Assembly: GCF_051465645.1 (NCBI RefSeq)
Contig: NZ_CP195790.1
Coordinates: 434,001-498,000, forward strand
DNA: 64,000 nt
Source of the DNA: Planctomicrobium sp051465645
GTDB taxonomy: Bacteria > Planctomycetota > Planctomycetia > Planctomycetales > Planctomycetaceae
Reading direction: 5' to 3'
Shown one piece after another: positions 50,368-59,308 of this stretch; position 1 is the first letter of the stretch, and the number at the start of each line of letters is the position of its first letter. A program made the translations under genes and the position numbers. Under the pieces are notes generated by a model, which was not told the origin of the DNA, made no database searches, and saw only the letters and a list, made by a program, of their open reading frames with translations.

Positions 50368-51636
50368 ATGCCACGTCTTTTTGCGACCACTGTTGTTCAG
50401 GAACTGACGAACGCTGGCTTCCTGGCGTATTGGGCGGGTGGGTGTGTTCGCGATTTTCTGCGCGGTGTCGAACCCCATGACTATGATGTGGCCACAAATG
50501 CGCGTCCGGAGCAGGTGCGAGAGCTCTTTGGAAGGAACCGGACGCTTGCAGTAGGGGAAAGTTTTGGGGTCGTGATCGTTCTGGGCCCCAAAGGGACCGG
50601 CATCTCTGTTGAAGTGGCGACGTTTCGTCAGGATGGGACGTATCTGGATGGGCGGAGGCCGGACCATGTTGAGTTCTGTGGACCTGAGGATGACGCACAA
50701 CGCCGCGATTTCACCATTAACGGGCTCTTCTTCAATCCTCTGACTGAAACCGTACACGACTATGTTGGCGGACAGGCAGATCTCGAACGAAAGATCATTC
50801 GTGCCATCGGGAACCCTCAGGATCGGATGACCGAAGATAAGCTGCGAATGCTTCGGGCGGTCCGCTTCACTGCGATCCTTAATTTTCAACTCGATGAAGC
50901 GACGGCTCAGGCAATTCAGGGAATGGCCGATCAGGTCACTGTGGTCAGCGCGGAACGAATTGCTCAAGAGTTTCGCAAAATGTTGCCGCACGTTCATCGT
51001 GCATTGGCCGTGAATCTCTGTTCCGAACTGGGACTCATGCCGTATGTGATGCCAGAGGTTTATCGTTGCTCAATCGAGAATCGTCCTGACCGTTGGGCGG
51101 AGATTCTCCAGATTCTTCGCGAACTGATCACAGACGATTTCACAACCGTGATGGCGGCTCTGCTGCGGGACACGCAGGTCCTGGCAGACAAGAAGAACCG
51201 TGGAACCATTCCTGCTGGAACCGTGAGTTCCGCATGTAATCGGCTGAAGCTCTCGAATCAGGAAACAACTCGCATCTGCTGGCTGACGTCCAACAAGTAT
51301 GCGTTAGAAACGTTGTTCGAGCAGCCGATCAGTGCGTTGAAGCGTTTTGCTTCTCAGAGTGGTTTTGGCGAGTTGTTTCATTTGGAACGAACCGCAGCGA
51401 GGGTTGAAGGGCGAAGCGACGAGCCGTACGCCTGGATCGAAGCTCGGTTGCAAGAGATTCCTGTCGAAGAACTGGATCCCCCTCCTCTGCTAACAGGCGA
51501 CGATCTGATTCGACATGGGTTCAAGGCAGGTCCTCGCTTCAAAGACCTGTTGGATTCTGTTCGTGATGCCCAATTGAATGGGCAACTGCACTCCACGGAT
51601 GACGCCATTGCCTGGCTTCTCTCTGCGCAGAAGTAA
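50368..51636 (+). CDS. CCA tRNA nucleotidyltransferase / poly(A) polymerase family
   Basis: Class II nucleotidyltransferase of 422 residues that adds or repairs the CCA end of tRNAs. The head domain has WAGGCVRDFLRG (about 21-32) and the metal-binding DYDVATNARP (about 38-47); RRDFTINGLFFNP and IRAIGNPQDRMTEDKLRMLR (about 150-170) are the RNA/nucleotide-binding signatures. The family includes poly(A) polymerase, and the two cannot be separated with certainty by eye; the CCA role is favoured since the ERhxxE-like segment ERIAQEF is intact. Confidence 0.9.
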   Translation: MPRLFATTVVQELTNAGFLAYWAGGCVRDFLRGVEPHDYDVATNARPEQVRELFGRNRTLAVGESFGVVIVLGPKGTGISVEVATFRQDGTYLDGRRPDHVEFCGPEDDAQRRDFTINGLFFNPLTETVHDYVGGQADLERKIIRAIGNPQDRMTEDKLRMLRAVRFTAILNFQLDEATAQAIQGMADQVTVVSAERIAQEFRKMLPHVHRALAVNLCSELGLMPYVMPEVYRCSIENRPDRWAEILQILRELITDDFTTVMAALLRDTQVLADKKNRGTIPAGTVSSACNRLKLSNQETTRICWLTSNKYALETLFEQPISALKRFASQSGFGELFHLERTAARVEGRSDEPYAWIEARLQEIPVEELDPPPLLTGDDLIRHGFKAGPRFKDLLDSVRDAQLNGQLHSTDDAIAWLLSAQK

Positions 51637-52138
51637 GTAAATCTGCTCATCAGTTATCGGGTCCGCCCCGGGGTGGCGTCGGTACTCGCAGTAGTTGCGT
51701 GACTTTTCTCATCAGGTAATCCAGAGGGTTACTGCGGATTGATCCTGAAGACAGTGGTGTACTTGGATGTGTTGGTGGATTGACGCAATTAATTTGTTGA
51801 ATGCGTTCTTAGTTTGAAATAGGTTTGAGTGATGTTCGTTATGAACTAAGTTCGCTTATTGAGATTCAATTCTAATACTGTTTCATATCAATATCGATAT
51901 TCAGCTTTAAGTGTGCGCTCTTGCACTCTTAGTTCCACTCTACTTTGCGAACATTTCATGATCGTGTGTTGATTAGTTTGATATCTCCATTCATGAGGAT
52001 GAACTCTTTTCGGCTCCAGGGTTCGTTGTTGTATCGCTCAAAACAGTCCTTTGCTGGCTGGCTTCGAGTCAGTTCTGGAAATGGTGTTGACTTTCATTTG
52101 TTCCGGTTCATTCTTCGATACTTGTAAAGGGTACTGAA
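51637..52138. other. Intergenic region before DUF1559 gene 4
   Basis: AT-rich stretch with no convincing gene. Contains the palindrome AATATCGATATT (51890-51901). Confidence 0.5.
51890..51901. promoter_or_regulatory. Palindrome AATATCGATATT upstream of DUF1559 gene
   Basis: Perfect 12-bp inverted repeat, 238 bases before the DUF1559 start, identical to the core of the site at 36223-36236; both are followed by CTTTA and GTGCG-like bases. Possible shared operator. Confidence 0.4.
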
Positions 52139-53155
52139 ATGAAGATCTGTCAGGCAGGAATATATGCGAGGGGACATTGTAGAGTAAGACGACAAGGGTT
52201 TACTCTGATTGAACTGTTGGTGGTGATTGCGATCATTGCCGTCTTGATAGCGTTGCTTCTCCCAGCGGTTCAGCAGGCGAGAGAGGCTGCTCGTCGGAGT
52301 CAGTGCAAAAATAATATGAAGCAGCTTGGACTTGCGCTTCATAATTATCACGACGTACACCTGATGTTTCCAATAGGATCGCGTTCGGCGACAGTGGCAC
52401 CGGCAAACAGTCGTGGTTGCAATTGGCGAGTTTCTATTCTGCCTTATCTTGAACAGGCGGCTGTCTATAATCAGTTGGACTTTAATGGGGCAAGTTTTTC
52501 CGGAGCGTCAACGAACTTCGTTGGAAATGAAGTGCTGCGAGGGTTTGTTGTGTCGGCGTTTAAGTGCCCTTCGAGCCCGATTGAAGCGTTTGTCGATGAA
52601 CCAACAAGTGGAAATACAAATCGAAGCCAGATGCATGAGTATGTAGGGATCTCAGGTGCAACGCCGGATCCGTTGGGGCGTACAACTGTTTGTAAACAGA
52701 GTGGTCGCGGAATCGTCTGTGGGAATGGGATTCTGTTGCCGAACGAAAGTAGAGGAATACACCATATTGTTGATGGGACTTCCAATACGATTGTGATTGC
52801 GGAACAGTCTGGTCGTGTAAACGGAGAAGTGTTGAGGGCAAATTATTCTGGGGGATGGACTGGAACCGCTGCAGACAGTCTCATTCTGTATCGAGTGAGT
52901 ACGATGCCGGCCGGTAATAACTATTATCACACAGGGTTGACGGTAGTTCGTCAGGCGATTAACGCTAAGGATAAGTTGGCGCAGGCAAGTAGTGCGACTT
53001 ATGAGACAAACACGATTGTGAACTCATTTCATACAGGTGGAGTTCATGCTCTGTTTGCTGATGGAAGTGTTCGATTTGTCAGTGACAATATTGATATGGA
53101 CACCTACCGTCGCGCCAGCGTTGCTGATGATGGCCAAGTTGTGGGCGAATGGTAA
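52139..53155 (+). CDS. DUF1559 (SBP_bac_10) pseudopilin-like protein 4
   Basis: Family member of 338 residues. The basic leader (MKICQAGIYARGHCRVRRQ) is followed by GFTLIELL and the hydrophobic helix, then REAARRSQCKNNMKQLGLAL. The body contains paired cysteines (CKQSGRGIVCGNG, about 182-194) that match the position of a cysteine pair in protein 3, to which it is closest in overall layout. The end is HTGGVHALFADGSVRFVSDN and GEW. A lipoprotein gene follows 157 bases later. Possibly regulated through the ATATCGATAT palindrome shared with gene 3. Confidence 0.93.
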   Translation: MKICQAGIYARGHCRVRRQGFTLIELLVVIAIIAVLIALLLPAVQQAREAARRSQCKNNMKQLGLALHNYHDVHLMFPIGSRSATVAPANSRGCNWRVSILPYLEQAAVYNQLDFNGASFSGASTNFVGNEVLRGFVVSAFKCPSSPIEAFVDEPTSGNTNRSQMHEYVGISGATPDPLGRTTVCKQSGRGIVCGNGILLPNESRGIHHIVDGTSNTIVIAEQSGRVNGEVLRANYSGGWTGTAADSLILYRVSTMPAGNNYYHTGLTVVRQAINAKDKLAQASSATYETNTIVNSFHTGGVHALFADGSVRFVSDNIDMDTYRRASVADDGQVVGEW

Positions 53156-53312
53156 GCGGCGGCAAGGAGCTCCTGCGGACTCGTGCATCCATTTACTGTC
53201 TGCTTAATAACAATCGATCCTTCATTGACTCCTGTTTCGTTGGTCGTGCTGCACGCTGGACGTAACAGGTGTGTATCGAAGATTACACACATAGAATAGA
53301 GGCGAATTGCCG

Positions 53313-53729
53313 ATGGTGATTCAATTGATATCTCGAAAGTGGCTACCTGGACTTTCGCTCCTTGGGCTTCTCGTGATCGTTGGTTGCGGATCTTCCCAGC
53401 CTGATGTTGTGGTTGGAACAATATCCGGAACGGTGAAGCTCAAGGGGACGCCGATGAAGCAGGGAGTCATTCGCTTTGTGAATAGCGGAAGTGGTTCAGA
53501 AGCAAACGCGGAACTCTCGGAGTCTGGGCAGTATCGTATTGAAGTTCCCATTGCGACTGGGGAATACCAAGTCAGCTTTGGCCCTCCTTTACTTCCGCCG
53601 CCAGATCAGATGGCGAGTGCAAAGCCGGTGTTGGTGAATATCCCAGGGAAGTATCAGGATCCGACGACCAGTGGGTTCAGCGCAACCATCAAAGAGGGGG
53701 AGAATCAACACGATTTTGAATTGAAGTAG
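53313..53729 (+). CDS. Small lipoprotein paired with DUF1559 protein 4
   Basis: Lipoprotein of 138 residues from the ATG at 53313 (a TTG six bases earlier is possible); lipobox VIVGC with Cys25. The mature domain reads VVGTISGTVKLKGTPMKQGV, then SGQYRIEVPIATGEYQVSFG and the final GENQHDFELK strand, the same carboxypeptidase-regulatory-like pattern as the other DUF1559 partners. It is followed by the convergent trpG/pabA gene 74 bases away, with no clear terminator between. Confidence 0.85.
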   Translation: MVIQLISRKWLPGLSLLGLLVIVGCGSSQPDVVVGTISGTVKLKGTPMKQGVIRFVNSGSGSEANAELSESGQYRIEVPIATGEYQVSFGPPLLPPPDQMASAKPVLVNIPGKYQDPTTSGFSATIKEGENQHDFELK

Positions 53730-53803
53730 GTTTCTATGTTGGAGCGATCGTGTGACGGCGTTAGTGTCATTCCAAATTTGCACTTCAACGCATGAACTCT
53801 CAT

Positions 53804-54496
53804 TCAATTCGGTCGAGTTGCATCTTCGTCGATGGGCCTTTGGTAGAAGTCGTCTTCCTCTGAATGGCGACTGTGAACCGGGAGAATGATTTCCGAACTT
53901 GCAGGCTTTGAATGTTCGATGCCTGCAAGTGTCAGGAAGTTTCTGAGAAGCAGATGCCCGGATTCGGTAAGAATCGATTCCGGGTGGAACTGGACTCCGT
54001 AGACCGGCCAGTCTGAGTGCTCGAGTCCCATGATGACTCCATCTGCAGTTGCGGCTGTGATGTTGAGTGACTTTGGAAGTGACTCTCGTTCAATGACTAA
54101 AGAATGGTATCTGGCAACCTGCAGCGGTGATTCACAGCCCTCGAAGATCCCTTGCTGGCTGTGTGCAATGGATGAGGCCCGACCGTGCATGGGTTCCGGT
54201 GCTCGTACTACCTTCCCTCCAAATGCCTGACCGATTGCCTGGTGCCCGAGGCAAACTCCAAGGAGCGGAATTCTGCCTGAAACAGCAGCGATGAGATCCA
54301 GACAGATTCCGGCTTGATCGGGAGCGCATGGCCCTGGGGAGAGAACGATCGCCTGAGGGGGATTGTCGAGTATTTCGGCGACCGAGATAGCGTCGTTTCG
54401 CCGGACTTCTGTCGAGACGCCCAACTCTTGCAGGTATCTTGCCAGGTTGAAGACAAAACTGTCGTAATTATCAATCAGAAGAACCGTCGCCGGCAT
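53804..54496 (-). CDS. Anthranilate/aminodeoxychorismate synthase glutamine amidotransferase
   Basis: Class I glutamine amidotransferase of 230 residues that releases ammonia from glutamine for a chorismate-using partner. The active site reads LLGVCLGHQAI (Cys82 nucleophile) and VQFHPESI (His and Glu near 171-173), with the IDNYDSFVFNLARYL start typical of TrpG/PabA. It cannot be assigned to tryptophan or folate synthesis, since the synthase component is not adjacent; many bacteria use one protein for both. A polar tail of about 25 residues is an extension. Confidence 0.92.
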   Translation of the reverse strand: MPATVLLIDNYDSFVFNLARYLQELGVSTEVRRNDAISVAEILDNPPQAIVLSPGPCAPDQAGICLDLIAAVSGRIPLLGVCLGHQAIGQAFGGKVVRAPEPMHGRASSIAHSQQGIFEGCESPLQVARYHSLVIERESLPKSLNITAATADGVIMGLEHSDWPVYGVQFHPESILTESGHLLLRNFLTLAGIEHSKPASSEIILPVHSRHSEEDDFYQRPIDEDATRPN

Positions 54497-54671
54497 AACA
54501 CTTTATCCACGAGCAATCTGCTCTGCACTGCGTTTCGCTCCGTCTTGAAATGGGAACTTGCCGCAGTGAACTCTCGACATTCGGAAGCAGACACTGTACA
54601 TCTCAGACCTGACCGGATGCCAGACCAGAGTCAATTGTTCGCCCTGCAATGCAGGGTTGGGCAGTCGGTGA

Positions 54672-55208
54672 ATGAGCAGCTTCATTCACAGGTGGGCAGA
54701 TTTTCATCGTAACGTCGAAGTGGGTGACAAGGTGTCTGAGATTTCTCCCTGGAATGATCCTCGCTGGATTGCTCACACACAATTGCTGTTGAATTCTTAC
54801 CAGCGATTACTGAAGACCGACTTGATTTCCCGGGAGGGTTCAGAACTGGAGCAGGCTCAGCGTCTGTACGAAGTGCCATTTGTCGTTGTTTCGCACGGAA
54901 CCCAGGCCGATCCTGTGTTGAACTATGGAAATCAGACGGCTCTGAAGCTCTGGGAAATGGATCTCGAATCTTTTACGAGCACGCCATCCCGATTTACCGC
55001 TGAGCCACTTCATCGTGATGAACGAGCACGATTGCTGGAGCGAACGACACGTGATGGATATGTGGACGATTATTCTGGAATTCGCGTCAGCAAGTCAGGC
55101 AAACGTTTTCGGATCGCTCAGGCGATTGTTTGGAATTTGACTGATGATGAAGGAAAATACGCCGGTCAGGCGGCCACATTTTCTCAGTGGGAACCCCTGC
55201 CGGCGTAA
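54672..55208 (+). CDS. MEKHLA domain protein
   Basis: Stand-alone MEKHLA protein of 178 residues. The domain covers nearly the whole length: QLLLNSYQRLL at the start, VVSHGTQADPVLNYGNQTAL (about 73-92), WEMDLESFTSTPSRFTAEP, then the DYSGIRVSKSGKRFRIAQAI strand pair. The fold is PAS-like and in plants it sits at the C-terminus of HD-ZIP III regulators; free-standing bacterial copies are of unknown function, perhaps small-molecule sensors. It is divergent from the amidotransferase gene with about 175 bases between. Confidence 0.85.
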   Translation: MSSFIHRWADFHRNVEVGDKVSEISPWNDPRWIAHTQLLLNSYQRLLKTDLISREGSELEQAQRLYEVPFVVVSHGTQADPVLNYGNQTALKLWEMDLESFTSTPSRFTAEPLHRDERARLLERTTRDGYVDDYSGIRVSKSGKRFRIAQAIVWNLTDDEGKYAGQAATFSQWEPLPA

Positions 55209-55307
55209 TCAATTCAGAAAGCGTTGTCAGGCGGCTTCGCAAGGGAGCGGCTCGAAAGCGAGTCTCAGCTTCCGAGTGCCCTCGGTTTCGCCCTTGTCTG
55301 TCTGGTC

Positions 55308-55616
55308 TTAGTTGTTGACCCAGGCGTCGAAAACGCGAACCTGCTTCCAGTTGGGGCTGAAAGTGGCGATGAACTTATTGTGTTCTTCGTTGACCTGATA
55401 CACGTCGTGAGCTTCTTTGTCTGAGAAGAAGACGTGCAGCACGACATCGTTCATTCGGTCATTGACTGGTCTGGTGAACTCGTTCGCCAGTGTTCCTGCA
55501 GCGAAGTAAACAACCCCGGGATGGTTTTTCAGATACTGGTGGCAGCCATCCACGAGCTGCTGAATCGCGGTTGGAGAGTCATCCAGCAGTGTGAAATAGA
55601 CAGTATGTGAAAGCAT
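55308..55616 (-). CDS. Dabb (stress-responsive alpha/beta barrel) protein
   Basis: Small cytoplasmic protein of 102 residues with the dimeric ferredoxin-like Dabb fold. Family features are LSHTVYFTLLDDS (2-14), the helix QQLVDGCHQYLKNHPGVVYF and the segment DVVLHVFFSDKEAHDVYQVN, followed by a HNKFI and a final VFDAWV strand. Members are stress-induced or act in polyketide cyclisation; no such context exists here. Monocistronic. Confidence 0.85.
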   Translation of the reverse strand: MLSHTVYFTLLDDSPTAIQQLVDGCHQYLKNHPGVVYFAAGTLANEFTRPVNDRMNDVVLHVFFSDKEAHDVYQVNEEHNKFIATFSPNWKQVRVFDAWVNN

Positions 55617-55876
55617 GTTGTTGACTCACCTTCTGGGTATGAACTGACTTGAATCCTGATTTGACATCAATGCGATACGCTGCCACTGATTGATGCAAAC
55701 TGGACTATAACGCATCCGCCCAATCTCTGGTGTTTCCCTGAAGGAAAAATCAGGCATTTGCAAACCTGATTGATCTCGGCACAGGCCTCTAGCAGCTGTC
55801 ACGCTCCCCTTTGCCCCAGGGCGAGACAGGGTGGGTTCTTACCTGCTCTTAACAACAGTGGACTTCGGACGTTTCT

Positions 55877-56605
55877 CTAAAATCCGCCGGTCCCAGAGTT
55901 CGGGTTCTTGCTCGGACTTGGTTGAGCTGATGGAGGTGGCGCAATCGACGTCGGGGTAGCCTGTGTAGCCGCTGTTCCTCCAGCTGCATACTGCTGACGC
56001 CGGGTTCCGTAGCGAATCGGGAACGATGACCAGATTTGCATCGTTTTCAGGTTGGCTGGATTGCTGGGGTATTCTGCCCCATCAAAGATGACAGGTCGAC
56101 CATCTGCTCGTGTGCGGCTCAATGAATTTTCAGACGCGTACTGAGCGAATCCGAGCCATTGACGGTCCGGAGCCATTCCGAAGAGGTTGTGGCTTTCGGC
56201 TGTGAACCCAAGAAACTCACGAGGCAATGGGGCGATGTGCAGACTGAAGTAAACAAGCCCGATGAATGTGTATGCGGTCAGAACGCCAAAGGCCCATTTC
56301 GATCCCTGATAGATCGGGCCGATCATTTCTGCGTACGTTGGAATCAACTGTTCTCCGAGCATTCGGAGGAGGAATAGCGTCAGCGAAAGGATGCTCCAGA
56401 AGCTGATGATATCCCAGCGAACCTGCCATTCAGGTGGCAGCAGGACCGCCGTACTGAGGGTATTCGAGAGTGGCTCGAAGAAGTTGATGGCAATGAGGCC
56501 AGAGATGATCAGTGCGACAAACGTGATCCCTGCCCCGGTCGGACCGTCTGTTGCGACGAGCCAGACAACCAGTGCCATCACCAAAAACATCAGGATGTCA
56601 ATCAC
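55877..56605 (-). CDS. CvpA-like membrane protein
   Basis: Inner-membrane protein of 242 residues with four helices in the first half (about 2-18, 27-45, 67-82 and 108-125), in the arrangement of the CvpA (colicin V production) family, including the GPTGAGITFVALIISGLIAI region. The second half is soluble and ends in a Pro/Ser/Thr-rich tail (about 210-242) that is unusual for CvpA. Family members affect envelope homeostasis and membrane stress resistance. Assignment rests on helix layout and is moderate. Confidence 0.65.
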   Translation of the reverse strand: MIDILMFLVMALVVWLVATDGPTGAGITFVALIISGLIAINFFEPLSNTLSTAVLLPPEWQVRWDIISFWSILSLTLFLLRMLGEQLIPTYAEMIGPIYQGSKWAFGVLTAYTFIGLVYFSLHIAPLPREFLGFTAESHNLFGMAPDRQWLGFAQYASENSLSRTRADGRPVIFDGAEYPSNPANLKTMQIWSSFPIRYGTRRQQYAAGGTAATQATPTSIAPPPSAQPSPSKNPNSGTGGF

Positions 56606-56898
56606 AACGGCCCCTGCCGAAATAAACGGCGATTCGCTGTCGATGTCAGTAAATCGCCGGAGCAGGAATGTTTGCTGGTGCTCGAATATGCACGCCGCTT
56701 AGAGCACTGAGCTCATAGATTGCCCCGGCAGTTCAGTCGATTCATCAAAATTGGAATCGATTTTCCAGACAGGGTCAACGTACGCAAGGGAAGATCGTGA
56801 AATCGTTTGGTGTTTTCTTTGAATGGACACCATGCTGCAATCGACCAATTCCCCCTAAACATCGTCGCCGGAGACACGAGACCGCAAGCGATCTTCGC

Positions 56899-57432
56899 CT
56901 ACGCAACGACGCATTCTTCTTGAAACGAAGGAGCCAGATCGAACTCAGGGACTGACTCTTCTTCGAAGTTTGAGGCGTTTGTGAGGTTGGCAACCTGTTT
57001 CAGCAGTCGTCGGCCTTCTGGGGAAACCCGATAAGTCAATCCGCCTTGCCCATCTTCCATCTGAAAATGAAGCCACCCATAGGCGATCAGTTGTCCGTGA
57101 ATCGATGGGAGAGTGTCGGAAGAGACCCCTGGAACTGAATAAAGCCGCCCAAACCAGCGTGGCCCAGTGTCAGGTGCTGCTTCCGAGGGGATGGGGGCCG
57201 CTGCTGCGAGTTGCAGGTAGGCTTCGAGGACCTGTTGCCAGGTGATGTGGTTTGCCAGGATCTGAAGATCTGATTCGTCCATACTCGCCAATATCGGATC
57301 GCCATCTGGAGTTCTGGATCTGGACTGCAGAGGACAATCTGGCGATAGTGAAATGCTCGCTTCGGTCGCCTCATAGCCTGAATAAACGGCAATGTTTTCC
57401 TGACTGATTCGCTGGAATAAATGTCGTAACAC
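56899..57432 (-). CDS. Hypothetical protein with winged-helix-like end
   Basis: Not recognised, up to 177 residues. The frame begins with GTG at 57432; an internal ATG at 57282 (MDESDLQILANHITW) is an equally good start and would remove a Ser-rich lead. The C-terminal part, ending QMEDGQGGLTYRVSPEGRRLL, looks like a winged-helix wing and last helix, with LPSIHGQLIAYGWL before it as a possible recognition helix. A DNA-binding role is only suggested. Acidic tail. No operon partner; the CvpA-like gene follows after about 290 bases. Confidence 0.55.
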   Translation of the reverse strand: MLRHLFQRISQENIAVYSGYEATEASISLSPDCPLQSRSRTPDGDPILASMDESDLQILANHITWQQVLEAYLQLAAAAPIPSEAAPDTGPRWFGRLYSVPGVSSDTLPSIHGQLIAYGWLHFQMEDGQGGLTYRVSPEGRRLLKQVANLTNASNFEEESVPEFDLAPSFQEECVVA

Positions 57433-57725
57433 TTTTCTCTAATTGGCGTTGTCGTCGCGGTACGGGTTTATGGATTCCATTTTCGAAGTCCCATCTTCGC
57501 TCAGAGTGATTGCGTGATCGGGGACCGTCTCCGGTGGCGAGTTCGTAGAATTCTCCGTTCGTATCGATCATTGAATATTGCTACACTCCCATTTGCGAAG
57601 TGAAGCAAGAGTTGGTCGTTCTCACGCCAAATCTCGTTCGCCTCTCTGGCCGCTATTGATCACCCTCCCTTTGCATTCGATGATTCTCGACTAGCACTGC
57701 GACGGCATTTTTTGATTGTCCTATC

Positions 57726-58226
57726 ATGCTGACACACGGATTCCTCGGTTACGACGCTTCATTCATGCTGGACTTCGTCGTCACAGCATTGATCGCGATT
57801 GTGCCGTTGCAGCTGTACAGTCTGTACCTCGTCAAGTATCGCAGGCAGTACCTTCTTCATCGCAACCTTCAGATTCTGCTGGGGGCGACTCTGCTGGTTG
57901 CTGTGACAGCGTTTGAAGTCGATATGCAGTGGGTGCACGGTGGTTGGCAAAACATTGTGAATAAGAATCCGGAATCGCCACGCTTGAGTGACGATGCGTT
58001 TTCTCACGTGTCGAATGTGTTGCGGATCCATCTGGTTTTCGCGATTTCAACGCCCTTCCTTTGGGCCGCGACACTGTTTCATGCATTGAGACGCTTTCCC
58101 AATCCACCAGTTCCCGGGCAACCCAGCCGCCTGCACAAAACGTTAGGCTGGCTCTCGGTCATTGACATCGTCGGGACATCAGTGACGGGTCTGTGGTTCT
58201 ACTATGTGGCCTTTATGGCTGTTTAG
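57726..58226 (+). CDS. DUF420 membrane protein
   Basis: Inner-membrane protein of 166 residues with four helices (about 14-32, 45-63, 100-118 and 140-160) typical of DUF420: an early FMLDFVVTALIAIVPLQLYS helix, LLHRNLQILLGATLLVAVTAF with a conserved His, HLVFAISTPFLWAATLFHAL and a His-lysine pair in RLHKTLGWLSVIDIVGTSV. In other bacteria DUF420 proteins lie near cytochrome oxidase genes and may assist haem-copper oxidase assembly. No oxidase gene is present here, so function is inference. Confidence 0.87.
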   Translation: MLTHGFLGYDASFMLDFVVTALIAIVPLQLYSLYLVKYRRQYLLHRNLQILLGATLLVAVTAFEVDMQWVHGGWQNIVNKNPESPRLSDDAFSHVSNVLRIHLVFAISTPFLWAATLFHALRRFPNPPVPGQPSRLHKTLGWLSVIDIVGTSVTGLWFYYVAFMAV

Positions 58227-59308
58227 AACTCCGAGTTATTGCCCGTCTGACGAATCTGATCATTTTCGACCTGAAGAGAATGATGAGAGCGTGAGCGGAA
58301 GTGCGGTGGCTTCACTCGACTGGAATGGGTCAAGTGGAATGTTCCTGCCAAACTGACGATTGTTTCCTGGGGGCTGCTTTCGGGAACCTGTATTTCCTTT
58401 GCTAATCCGCTTGATTGACCGACAGCTCTGTTCATCGTCTGGGCGGCACTTACGTATCTCTCCTGCCGTTCTCTGGGAGCCAACGCTTTCATTCAAGGTC
58501 ATGTTTGTTGGCGATTTAGTTCCTCAGAGAGGGATCGCCTTCGGGATGGCATTCGCAAGATGCACCATGTGAATGAGGTGGAATTGGGTACTGGTCTTCA
58601 GCAGCGAGTTCTTCTGCGAGATGACCTTCGCAAAGGTTAAGACTGGCTGGTCAGAGTAATTCTCGGGGCGACAGTCAGGGGGGGAGCCTGCACGACTGGT
58701 TAGCCCTGGCGGACTATCTTACGTGATCGGTTACGCGAGTTCCTGGTCAGACGCAATTAAGCTAAGTAGGCGATGGCACTCCTCGCGACCGTTTCAGAAT
58801 TGTAAGATTTTTGCATCAGGCGACATTGTTTTGTTTTGTTTTGTTTCATGCCGTACTATCACCTCGCATATCGGTTTATCTCGGTCATAGGTGCAGGTGA
58901 TTACAATTACCGTGCAGACAATGGCTTGCTAGTATTTGTATTCATGTAATGCGTTCGTGGCAGCTACGGGGTATTCTACGAAAATGCGGTTAAACGATTT
59001 AGAATTGCGTGACTAAGGACTCATCGCTCTTGAGATGAGCATTCGAGTGGATTGGTCTTACGCGTATTACTAATCGGCCTTAGGGTTGTTTCACGGTAGG
59101 GCTTCTGGTTTAGCTTGCTGCAACGACGTGGATGAACTGTCGTTTTGTTGGCAGTTTTATCAGTCGATTCAAGACGCAGCTTCGTTTGCAGGAGCATGAT
59201 GTCATTACTGCAATACGGGAAATGTGGACGCTCTTTAGGTCGTTCTTCCGGAATTCATTCATGTTCTCGTACGAGGAGACTCCCGTGTCACCGTTGCTGC
59301 CGGCCCGA
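58227..59308. other. Long intergenic region before DUF1559 gene 5
   Basis: The longest gap in the window (about 1080 bases). Short open frames exist but none has a binding site or family features. A short tandem tract of TTTTG units (about 58829-58849) is the only repeat seen. AT-rich sequence near 58880-59000 may hold the DUF1559 promoter. The frame of the DUF1559 gene is open upstream to 59132. Confidence 0.5.

Noticed and set aside
58829..58849. Short tandem TTTTG tract
   Set aside because: Only about four units and not in a coding region or recognisable promoter; not enough to call a phase-variation tract.
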